Below, one piece after another: positions 9,654 to 18,726 of a DNA stretch of 64,000 bases. The stretch comes from Prostheceraeus crozeri (Eukaryota > Platyhelminthes > Polycladida > Euryleptidae). Position 1 is the stretch's first letter, and each line of letters opens with the position of its first letter. The notes under the pieces are model-generated. The model saw only the letters and a list, made by a program, of their open reading frames with translations. It had not been told where the DNA came from and did not search any database. Location: positions 30,001 to 94,000 of the forward strand of contig CAJQUW010007778.1 of assembly GCA_907163375.1 (NCBI GenBank), read 5' to 3'. The position numbers were made by a program, and so were the translations under genes.

Positions 9654-10856
9654 TTAGTCATCCTTAGGCAGTCTCGCGGGCTTCCTGATTGAAAATTTAT
9701 GGAGATGCCCGCGCATACATAGAGTGGCGTGGAGGCATTTCTTACTCGAATGACCATTATAACATACTATGCTCTCGTCCAGGCTTTGGTTGACGAATAC
9801 TTCGCCGGCCAGATGGTTATCCCGAATAGGGATGTGGAACTCAAACAAACGATCCTCATTCACACGTTCCCACTCATCCCTCATGCGCTCCAACTTCTCA
9901 TACGCCTGCCTCTCATCACCCCGCCGAGCCACAGTCCTCTCCAACTCAACATTCCTCGCTCTCAACACACTCATCTCCTTCATCATCTCCTCAAACTTCG
10001 CTTCTGCCTCTCCCATTCTCCTCTCCGCAGCACTCGCCCTCTTCTCACACTCATCATTCTTGTCTTCCAACACTCGCACATTCTCCTTCAACTCTTTCAC
10101 AACACGCCTCATACGGATATTCTCATCTGCCACCTCCTTACATTTCACCTCCTTCATTTTCAGCTCACTCAACTCACTCAACGTTCTCTCATTCACCTTC
10201 TTCAAACTTTCGTAGCGATCTACCAACAAAGCATGTGCCGCTTGCTGCGACACATGCTTCTTTTCCATGTCCTCATCCCACCGCGCCGACTGCTTCCGTA
10301 CCCCACCACCCTTCACTATTGGGGAAGATGAGCTCTTCGGGGGGTCGCTAATAACAATATTGGATACCTCCGACGATGAAGAGCTCAACTTCCTCACACA
10401 CTTCCTCACTCGCTCCCTATCCAAATCCACATCATCCTCATCATCACTCTCAAACACTCTCTTCCGCCACTTGTCAGCCTTCAAACCGGCCACAGCATTC
10501 TCTACCTCATTCTCCACAGCATTCCCACTAGCATTCTCAACAACATTCCCACTAGCATTCTCAACAACATTCTTGGCCTCTTTCCCCAACATTCGCTCCT
10601 TCTCAGCATTCATCAACTCCACAAATCTCAAATCGGTCACCAACCCTCCTGTGCACTCACCATGCCTCAAATAAAACTCGGCCTCCTGCCCAACAACCAA
10701 CAGCACCCTGCACTTCACACAGGCAACCCTACTCAGGATAACCATGTGGTCGGCCCCTGCCTTCTTGATGTGGTCCTTGAGACCGTCTCGGCGGTTAATT
10801 CGGCCGCATACACACATTTTAATGTGGAACTTCTTATTTTTGTCATTGTTGACCAT
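9654..10856 (-). CDS. Zinc-binding, coiled-coil protein of 400 aa
   Basis: The frame is intact from an ATG at 10856 (an in-frame ATG at 10913 is also possible, but a splice-acceptor-like TTATCTTACAG lies between them). Residues 15-68 hold two putative metal sites, C15/C17/H29/H37 and C46/C49/H65/C68. Then comes an Asn/Val/Glu region with the repeat VVENASGN, an acidic stretch, and a long Lys/Glu-rich coiled coil of about 130 residues (for example ELKMKEVKCKEVADENIRMR). The C-terminal 60 residues contain Cys and His again (VCYNGHSSKKCLHATLC). No enzyme signature is visible. A GTAAGT donor-like site follows just after the stop. I infer a DNA-binding or scaffold protein of the virus-like element, with low certainty. 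Confidence 0.6.
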   Translation of the reverse strand: MVNNDKNKKFHIKMCVCGRINRRDGLKDHIKKAGADHMVILSRVACVKCRVLLVVGQEAEFYLRHGECTGGLVTDLRFVELMNAEKERMLGKEAKNVVENASGNVVENASGNAVENEVENAVAGLKADKWRKRVFESDDEDDVDLDRERVRKCVRKLSSSSSEVSNIVISDPPKSSSSPIVKGGGVRKQSARWDEDMEKKHVSQQAAHALLVDRYESLKKVNERTLSELSELKMKEVKCKEVADENIRMRRVVKELKENVRVLEDKNDECEKRASAAERRMGEAEAKFEEMMKEMSVLRARNVELERTVARRGDERQAYEKLERMRDEWERVNEDRLFEFHIPIRDNHLAGEVFVNQSLDESIVCYNGHSSKKCLHATLCMRGHLHKFSIRKPARLPKDD

Positions 10857-10934
10857 GGCTGCGATTTTATCGTTAACTGTAAGATAATGAAAATTGTATA
10901 AGTTTGGAATCATGTAGTATACAGACTAAAGCAT

Positions 10935-11192
10935 AACACTTAGTGAGGAATGATAGATTTGAGTGTAGTGAGTGGCACTCGATCCCGTCGACAGCCCGAA
11001 GGCCTTGTACTGATCACTCGGGAAGTGAGAGATCTTCCCCGATACCCGCTCTTTACAGCTGAAGACATCATTGTCACTGCCCCGAAGTGGTAACAGGAAC
11101 GCCGAGTCAAAGGTAGTGATCAGTAGCTGGGATCTAACCCCTCACAGCTGCCTTAGACTTAGTTAAATTTCAAATCTGATAGCAGATTTGAA
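10935..11192. ncRNA. Structured repeat copy 1 (candidate structured RNA or DNA hairpin)
   Basis: The sequence is present twice (see 11262-11522). Its core 10981-11134 folds as nested helices: GATCCC pairs with GGGATC (11129-11134), TACTGATCACT (11008-11018) pairs perfectly with AGTGATCAGTA (11115-11125), and inside or beside them lie hairpins GCC-CGAA-GGC, GGGAAG...CTTCCC and GACA-TCAT-TGTC. The repeat ends in a further hairpin, CAAATCTG-ATAG-CAGATTTG. No open frame explains the conservation. It could be a structured RNA, a ribozyme-like fold, or a DNA structure used in replication or packaging. Confidence 0.4.
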
Positions 11193-11261
11193 TGTAGCAT
11201 ACGGCCTAGAACATAATATCATCATTCAACATTCAACTTAGTCAACATTCAACATAATATC

Positions 11262-11522
11262 AACACTTAGTGAGGAATGATAGATTTGAGTGTAGTGAGT
11301 GGCACTCGATCCCGTCGACAGCCCGAAGGCCTTGTACTGATCACTAGGGAAGTGAGAGATCTTCCCCGATACCCGCTCTTTACAGCTGAAGACATCATTG
11401 TCACTGCCCCGAAGTGGTAACAGGAACGCCGAGTCAAAGGTAGTGATCAGTAGCTGGGATCTAACCCCTCAAAGCTGCCTTTTTAGACTTAGTTAAATTT
11501 CAAATCTGATAGCAGATTTGAA
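11262..11522. ncRNA. Structured repeat copy 2
   Basis: This second copy starts 327 bases after the first and has the same 154-base core (11308-11461) with the same 11-bp perfect stem and the same enclosing GATCCC/GGGATC helix. The few differences fall in unpaired parts or just outside the helices. Confidence 0.4.
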
Positions 11523-11998
11523 CTCAGGATACTTGAAAACCTTAGTCTATATGTTAAAACTTTGAAAAAACTGAAAATTAAGAATTTTTAAAAAATTCCG
11601 CATTTTACTACTCATACTACTTTTAAAAAATTTTATCAGTAGTAAAGACACTATCAAACTCTATCATACAAACTTTGAAGTAAGAAGATAGCTTGCCTAC
11701 TTCAAAAGATAGAGTCCTTTGAAACACCCGATATCGGGAGCTCAGAGCGACGACCGTCGCTTACCTCGTCTTTCGATGAAGTGATCAGACTTACGTTGTC
11801 GGGGGTTTTTTATATATGCTCGGAAGAAAACTTAAAATGGCTCTATCTCCGAAAGTATTCATCGTAGCGACATGCGGTTTGTTGCAAACGATTCGTCTCA
11901 TCATTCTCTATCATATGACACCTGAACCATTCTCATATGACCACGGGAAGTTGGTCCGTCAGCACATGTGCATGTAACATGCCACAAGTGAAAAAATT
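11523..11998. other. AT-rich non-coding spacer
   Basis: I see no gene here. The first half is rich in A and T runs; the second half has a moderately GC-rich patch near 11740-11800 without recognisable content. Confidence 0.4.
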
Positions 11999-12236
11999 CC
12001 TAAGTGTGAGAGCTCCAGTGTGGTGAAAATTTTGAAAAATTTAAAACTTCCGAATTTCGACCTGGGACCTTTACCAAAAACATTTTTCATCAAAATTACA
12101 CTGACTCCCCCCCTCCCCCCCCCTCGTTCAGAGAAATTTGATGAAAAATGTTTTGGTGACGGTCCCAGGTCGAAATTCCACACTTTGGAAAATTTTCAAA
12201 ATTTTACCCATACAAAGTCACTCTGACACTTAGGAT
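11999..12236. repeat. Imperfect inverted repeat around a C-rich centre
   Basis: The left arm (about 11999-12100) and the right arm (about 12130-12236) are inverted copies: AATTTCGACCTGGGACC on the left answers GGTCCCAGGTCGAAATTCC on the right, and CTAAGTGTGAGAG answers CTCTGACACTTAG. The centre is a run of C and T residues. The right arm is also the start of the 294-base tandem repeat that follows. Confidence 0.75.
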
Positions 12237-12720
12237 TTTTTCAGGTGAGCGAGCTCCGACCTAAAATCTTGTAACCTCTCTAACTTTTGAACGAAGACAG
12301 ATAGGAACAAGCCGATTCTTTCACTGAATTTGTCTCACTCTTAGCTTTCAAACGAGCTATCGCACGACAAAATCCGTCCACTGGAAGCCAAAATCGAAGC
12401 AAGCTGTCCAGGGGGGGGAGGTCAGTGAAATTTGATGAAAAATGTTTTGGTGGCGGTCCCAGGTCGAAATTCCACACTTTGGAAAATTTTCAAAATTTTA
12501 CCCATACAAAGTCACTCTGACACTTAGGATTTTTTCAGGTGAGCGAGCTCCGACATAAAATCTTGTAACCGCTCTAACTTTTGAACGAAGACAGATAGGA
12601 ACAAGCCGATTCTTTCACTGAATTTGTCTCACTCTTAGCTTTCAAACGAGCTATCGCACGACAAAATCCGTCCACTGGAAGCCAAAATCGAAGCAAGCTG
12701 TCCAGGGGGGGGGACGTCAG
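12133..12720. repeat. Two tandem copies of a 294-bp satellite-like unit
   Basis: Unit 1 is 12133-12426 and unit 2 is 12427-12720, nearly identical and the same length. Each ends in a long G run. They contain no lasting open frame and are followed by a related tandem of another unit. Confidence 0.85.
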
Positions 12721-13185
12721 CCGAAAATTTTTTCTCTCCGATTGACTTGAAACTCACCCTACCGATGCAGAATTTCACGCTGAATCCGAATCTGACCTCC
12801 GTTTTCTCATCCGATGCTTCGTTTTGACGCTACACACCAAAACGTCCCAAATTCTAACTCTGTCGTTTTTCGAAAAATGTTGAAAATTTTTTCTCACCGA
12901 TTGCCTTGAAACTCACCCTACCGATGCAGAATTTCACGCTGAATACGAATCCGACCTCCGTTTTCTCATCCGACCACTCCTTCCACTCGAAACAACCCAT
13001 TTTACAACCCAACATTCAGCAGATTGCACGAAAAACATCACACACTATAGCCTCAAGACTAATCCTGGCGGTCGCCCAAGTCCACCACGACACTCTGTCG
13101 TTCCAGAGGGGGGGGGACTCAGACCCGAAGCACCACGGCGGCCGACCACGACACTCTGCCGTTCCAGAGGGGGGGGGACGTCAGC
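12721..13185. repeat. Further tandem units and paired G-rich motifs
   Basis: A unit starting GAAAATTTTTTCTC recurs with a period of 159 bases (12723 and 12882). It is followed by two copies of CACGACACTCTG[T/C]CGTTCCAGAG, each with a G run, at about 13086 and 13147. The G-run plus GACGTCAG junction also ends the 294-bp unit at 12720 and recurs at 13170-13185, so the region has grown by repeated local duplication. Confidence 0.7.
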
Positions 13186-13239
13186 GATGGCGGCCATCTT
13201 GCGCGGTCCAGAAGTGGAGTTTTACTTACTACTCTCAAT

Positions 13240-14575
13240 GAAAGAAAGACTTCTGAAATTGTATGGTAACTCACAATATGGATTCCGTCCTGGAAGTTCA
13301 ACTCTCATAGCTCAAATATCAATGCATGAGTACATTAACTATCTCACTCGACGATCCTACAGTCAAAGGAATTTTCATTTTGTCCTTTGATTTGAGTCGT
13401 GCATTTTATCGAATCCCGCATGAAGGTCTCATCCATCAATTATCGTCCGCCAAACTGCCGAATGGTTTCATCAAATGGTGTAAGGACTATTTTTCAAATA
13501 GATTTCAACGCGTACGTCTGCCTGATGGCACTCTAAGTTTGAATAATTCAGTTGCATCTGGAGTCGCTCAGGGATCGGTTATATCTCCCTTAACTTCTTC
13601 TGTGTGGTATATAAGTTCACACATTCAACAAACTATTACCATCCTCCAAAATTAAGGGATAAAAAGGGGGGGGGTTTTTTTTTTTTTTGTGTACAAATAT
13701 GCCGATGATGTTGTTTTATATAAATCTCCAAGTTTTTCAAGAAACTCCTGATGACGTTCGATATAAGTGTCAATATAAATACCGAAGTACGTAATGTTCG
13801 TGAGTGGTGTGACAAAAATGGACTGATCCTTAATGACAAGAAAACCAAGCTTATGCTTATATCGGATCTAACAAGTTATAAGAACGCTTACCTAATAACA
13901 TCTATTCCCACTTCTGACTCTCCTTTTTTAAATTAACATTCTTGGAGTAGTTTTCGACAAAAATAACAAATTGGAAGTCTCAATAATCAACTACATAGCA
14001 AAGAGAGCATCACAGCGTATACACCTGCTCAAGGACTGGTTCGTAAGATTTCCTTCGATACGCAAGCAGGATCTCATTCAGATTTATAGAACTCAATTGA
14101 TTCTTGGTGTGGATTGAGTATAATTGCCCCCGCTGATGGTCGGAAAATGACAACTTCATCTTCGACAATATTGGAGAAAATACGGAAACTGATGCCCATC
14201 CCGAAAATAAATATGTGGTACCACCTGTAAACGCGAATGCTAACCCAGTTTAGAAGAAAGAAGACAGCAAAAGGCCTTAAAAGAGTGGTTTCACTCTACG
14301 CATAGTGCAAGGACATATGCTCCAACAACAAATTTGCTCCACGACGCCGAATATGACTTATTCAGGGAAATTTACTGTGCCACGTCTCCCGAACTAAACG
14401 TCGGTCTCTTTTCGTTCTTCCCCTTTTGTATAAAGTTTGTTTTAAATGCAAAACGCAATTTACTTTTGTCAGCCACTTCGATTTCCTTAATGTATAGAAC
14501 ACTTATGAATGTTATTCTTGTACTGCCATTGATTATCATATCAAAATATAAACGATTTATTATTATATAATTATT
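13240..14575 (+). mobile_element. 5'-truncated LINE with reverse transcriptase remains
   Basis: Plus-strand translation gives a non-LTR reverse transcriptase: QYGFRPGSSTLIAQISMHEY, then FDLSRAFYRIPHEGL, SGVAQGSVISPL, the catalytic KYADDVVLY and thumb-region text (NGLILNDKKTKLM, ILGVVFDKNNKLEVS). The 5' end with the endonuclease is missing. Several frame changes interrupt the gene, one of them at a long G and T run near 13668-13690 just before the YADD box. The tail (14334-14570) still has an open frame with NVGLFSFFPFCIKFVLNAK, and an A/T-rich 3' end follows. The clade is probably CR1- or Jockey-like; the element is dead. Confidence 0.75.
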
Positions 14576-14599
14576 AAAATTAGAAACAGAGTTTGCTTG

Positions 14600-15400
14600 T
14601 AACTTTCGATTATGAACACATTAATGCGGAGCGTTTGATATCTACGAAAGAAAGTATTTTTCATGCTGGCATTTGGTCTTCAATTTGTTTGCTAACCACT
14701 TTCTTATTTTCCATTCTTCATTGGTCTAACCATTAGAAGCAGCCAGCATCTATTTCGGATTTGAACATCAAATTGTCCCAGTTAATTCAACTTAACTAAC
14801 CTTGCTCATTTGTGTATGCTGTTTTGGTTATCATGATAGTTTTATTGCTTGACTATTCGTTTTGAGAAGCATATTCATTTGAATTGTTGGGAGTGTCCAT
14901 TAAATCAACTCTAAAGAATGCCTTTCAAAAGCAAATTTTGCAAGAGTCAATTTTAGAAGACAGTTTAGCATTTTGCGGCAGTTTTCTTTTAGTACTAAAT
15001 CGTTAGTCTTTTAGTACTGTGATTTTAGTACTGTCTTCTTCATTGAAATTTCTCCTGTTCTAAACCTTCGTTATTCATCGTATATGTTAAGATATAAAAT
15101 TTCAATAGGTGCTGGTGCATCACGCAAAAAAATTTTCCTCGACCTCTGACAATCTCCCTGGTGTGTGGTTAAGTCTTCAAATAGGCCTAGTGTTTCACAC
15201 GTACCTTTAGCTTTGTTGAATTCTGTCATTCATGATTCAATGTCACAATTATTAAATTGAACACAGCTGAATTGCAACTTGAACTAACTGCTTCCATAAC
15301 TGAATTAAAAACTGTGAAAGCAACTGACTTTTGAATATGAAGGTCAAAATCATAGAGCTAGGCCATGATTTATCATTGCCCTGTGCTGATAACTATGGTA
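14600..15400. other. Non-coding, no recognised content
   Basis: I see no gene, repeat or RNA that can be supported here. Base composition is AT-rich like the bulk of the window. Confidence 0.4.
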
Positions 15401-15407
15401 CAAAATA

Positions 15408-15543
15408 GTTATACCATAGACAATGTGATGCATGGAGATTTTCATAGTTTCAATCTCGCTAAAGCTCGTGATCTATGCAGAATACTCAAGTTTTGAAACT
15501 TTGAAAATAAATCTCCATACACCACATGTGCCTATGGTATAAC
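15408..15543. mobile_element. 136-bp MITE with long inverted ends and TA flanks
   Basis: The ends GTTATACCATAG and CTATGGTATAAC are perfect inverted repeats, and the similarity continues inward over about 45 bases (GGAGATTT ... AAATCTCC, AGTTTCAA ... TTGAAACT). TA lies on both sides (15406-15407 and 15544-15545). This is the form of a non-autonomous Tc1/mariner-type element. Confidence 0.7.
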
Positions 15544-16053
15544 TACAACATAATTACCTAGATACATTTCCTAGATTATTTACCTACTTCTCAACGATAG
15601 GTGATGGTGACTAAGCGTAATCGAATTAGAAAAATCATCTGGATTTCTGCATTCAGGTTTGGAAAGTTCACCTTGCCTTTGCTGCGGTAATGGATGTCTT
15701 TCAGTGCGCTCATTGAGGGCAACCATTTTGTTGAACGATCCTAACTTCGATAATTGTCATTCTTTGTACATAACAGGTGAAGCTATAGTTCTACCGTTGA
15801 TGTAGAAAGAACTTTTTGACAAAATGTCTCATTGACGGCACAGCACAAATTTTGTAGTGAGACAAAAGAGTAGAAACCTTGCCGTTCAAAAACACTTTCG
15901 CAAACTTCGACTCAGTCATCATGACATAAGATGAATTCAAAACCGAATAGAAACCTTGTCTACAGCTAATCTGGGTCAACCAACACTTTGATTTGGATGT
16001 GTATAGCAGACGTCTAGACACCATAGATATTGAAAGCGTGAAAATGACGGTTA

Positions 16054-16745
16054 ATGATCATTTCCAAAAGAGCTAAAATGATCTAAAAAAGCCAAAATCA
16101 CAAAAGAGCCAAAAAAGCCACAGAAATCAGCCGATTACCCAAAAAAGCCAAACTTAGGCTCAGCACACCAGTCTACATCCCCACTATCAGTTTCATTACC
16201 ATAGCTATCGATGCCACTCCTCCACAGCAATTCAAATCCACAAAATCAGTCCACATTTCGATACTCAAATCCAAAAAAGCCAAAATATTCTGCGCTACTG
16301 CACCGATTGAGCGCTACTGCACTCAAAAAAAGGGATCAATTCTGTCATCAAAGTCGGGATTTTGAAAGCCAAACTCAGACGAACAGAATCAAAGTACCAA
16401 AATTCACTAGCTAAAAAGAAGATAAAAGACAGTAATTCGAATCATCCTAGGAAATCTCCAGCAAAAATAATGAAACTGATAGTGTGGAAGTAGACTGATG
16501 TGCTGAGCTTAAGTTTGGCTTTAATCGGTGCAGTAGCGCAGAATATTTTGGATTTTTTGGATTTGAATTGCTGTGGAGGAGTGGCATCGATAGCTATGGT
16601 AATGAAACTGATAGTGGGGATGTAGACTGGTGTGCTGAGCCTAAGTTTGGCTTTTTTGGGTAATCGGCTGATTTCTGTGGCTTTTTTGGCTCTTTTGTGA
16701 TTTTGACTTTTTTGGATCATTTTTGGCTCTTTTGGAAATGATCAT
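16054..16745. repeat. 692-bp inverted repeat (foldback) with internal duplication
   Basis: The left arm runs from ATGATCATTTCC at 16054 to about 16308. The right arm runs from about 16522 to GGAAATGATCAT at 16745. The arms match closely apart from about 32 extra bases in the left one. Both are studded with AAAAAAGCC / GGCTTTTTT. A further copy of the segment starting AATGAAACTGATAG lies at 16467-16522 in the loop. The structure would fold into a long hairpin; any open frames here are by-products of the repeat. Confidence 0.85.
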
Positions 16746-17222
16746 GAACCATATTTACCGTGCATTTTTACCGTGCATTTTTTTGACAAAAATGCACGAT
16801 AGAACTTTCTTCTGTAAGCAATAGATACAAGAATTTCCATGCAATATTGTTTTCCATTTGCAATCATAACATAGAAATTTGGAACGTTAAGATTTAGAAT
16901 ACTAACAGTAAAGTATCCAGGTGAAGAAAAGTCAACTTTTCAAACAGCAATGCAAATAGATATTTCTCCATGAACGAAAAGTTGTGCATGAATGGAAAAC
17001 TATGAATGGAATTTCCTACGTCTCTAGGACAGGAAATGTAAACTTTTCCATCCATGCATAAGGAAAATTTATATATAGATTTGTCATAATGACTAGAATG
17101 GAGATGGACTCATAAGCTCGCGGTATGGGGGGGGGGAATTACGTTGTAGCATGAATGGCCAATCAAAAGCAGTAAATTGCACACATGACTTATTCTTACC
17201 CAAGTACATCCCTGATGTGCAT

Positions 17223-18141
17223 TAGGGTTTTCAAAATCCCGACTTTTTCTGATCCCGGGATCCCGAGATCAGCCCAGGATTAGTAAGTTTGATGCAGTTT
17301 TGCTGATATTGCCTAGGCTAGCGTAAGCTGAACAATACATAGGCGTTGTTAGACAAGTATTTTGAACAATGAACTGTACAGTAGTTTATGATATCAGATA
17401 GACATGTGCCTAAATGTCCATGACTTAATGATAAGTTTTCTTTTCACATGCAGACATAAACTCTAGCAATATGCAGATCTGGTTATCGTATCATACGTTG
17501 TCGCATAAAAAACTAGTATGTGATTTTCAAATCGAAATGAAAATCTCGCGACTTTTGTGACGTCTGGTAAAAGCCCGACATTGTATAATAATGGCTTCAA
17601 AAAATTCATTCAATATTAATACGCTTGCAAGTATAACTCTCTCTCTCTCTCTATCTTTCTTTCTTTCGACTGCCTGAACACAGTTATATTTTTTGATATC
17701 ATAGAATATGAGAACGTATATTTTTTCAATACATAAAATATTCGTACAATGACGTTAATGAAGCATATTAATGAAAGTTAATAATTTTTGGCATAATGCA
17801 CAAAGATACACTAAAATTTATTCTATATGAAAAAATGTATGAGTCAATAATGCACACTTAAAGACTATACAAGGGAAGTTTAAATTTAGTTCTTGAAGAT
17901 CGATAACATTCATATTTCACGCGTTGCATCTCTACAGTGGACACCAATACCATAGATGACTCACAGGCGTTCAAGTTCATTCTTACACGGATTGATGAGC
18001 CTTGTTACTCCATCTTCATACAGTGAACAGTCTAACAGTAACTGCCTAAAAGCAGACGCTAGCAAATCCGCGGATCCCGGTTACCTATGAGTGCGATTCA
18101 CAATCCCGTGAAATGTGATAATCCCGGGATTAAAAACGCTA
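17223..18141. mobile_element. Non-autonomous hAT-like element, 919 bp
   Basis: The left end reads TAGGGTTTTCAAAATCCCG and the right end, on the other strand, TAGCGTTTTTAATCCCG. Eight-base flanks ATGTGCAT (17215-17222) and GTGCGCAT (18142-18149) match at six of eight positions, the two differences being transitions, as expected of an old hAT target duplication. The ends are rich in ATCCCGGGAT. No transposase is present. Confidence 0.6.
17636..17667. repeat. CT/TTTC microsatellite
   Basis: A run of CT dinucleotides passes into TTTC tetranucleotides inside the hAT-like element. Confidence 0.8.
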
Positions 18142-18149
18142 GTGCGCAT

Positions 18150-18700
18150 GTCTACGTTAAAACGTATGGGTTTCCTGCATCAGTAAACATGAAGCTGCAT
18201 TTCCGTCACGAAAATTTTATTGCATCAATTTCTATAGTGGGTATTGTCTCACGTCAATTCACAAATGCGGAGTGAGAGATTGAACCTTTTTTAAAAGAAT
18301 CACACCTCTAACAGCCTCCAAAAATATGAGTGAAGGAAATCCATGGAAATTCCACTAATACAAAATGAATCAGCCGAATATTATGATTCTCAGCATCATT
18401 CACTTATCCGCATACGTTGATGCCAACAAATTCTCATGAGATAATCGGAAACTCATGCATTCATGCAACACGTCCCAGACAACTACAGCTGATAAATGGG
18501 AAGAGCACTGACGTAGCGAATGCCAAGGGAAACGGACAACCAGAGAGATTTGGTCTGACGTCACAGCATTGACGTTAGAAATGACACAGTTATTGGACAA
18601 GTTCCTGGAAAAGCATACGATGTGATTCATTCACCAGCAGTACAGCTGACTGACATTATTACGACGTTTAATTCTTCGCGTTATCGTTTTCGATCTTCGA
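18150..18700. promoter_or_regulatory. Upstream region of the cold-shock/RING gene with a CRE
   Basis: A perfect cAMP-response-type palindrome TGACGTCA lies at 18556-18563, about 165 bases before the start codon, with a related TTGACGTTAG about ten bases further on. No TATA box is evident. No protein-coding content is recognised in this stretch. Confidence 0.35.
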
Positions 18701-18726
18701 AGTGATTGATTCTTCCGCCAAACAGT

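Larger units (their letters stand above)
1..11522. mobile_element. Virus-like PolB element (Polinton/adintovirus-like), left end outside window
   Basis: The block combines two tandem paralogous structural-type proteins on the plus strand, a family B protein-primed DNA polymerase on the minus strand, and a set of small compact genes packed without introns. This gene content is that of large self-synthesising or virus-like DNA elements of animals (Polinton, adintovirus and relatives). No integrase, packaging ATPase or protease is visible, but the left part of the element lies outside the window. The right limit is not certain: the last shared repeats end near 11.52 kb and no terminal inverted repeat could be recognised. 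The element is broken, with roughly five breaks among its larger genes, while its small genes look whole, so it is probably a fairly young insertion. Confidence 0.55.

Noticed and set aside
9729-10674. Long plus-strand open frames opposite the coiled-coil gene
   Set aside because: They are rich in Ser, Leu, His and Thr in the way expected of the antisense of a Lys/Glu-rich coiled coil.
13186-13200. GATGGCGGCCATCTTG, a YY1-like site at the head of the LINE
   Set aside because: The LINE is 5'-truncated there, so a native promoter site is unlikely; short motifs of this kind occur by chance.
12906-13241. 111-codon frame across G-rich repeats
   Set aside because: It spans tandem repeat junctions and G runs and has no protein family content.
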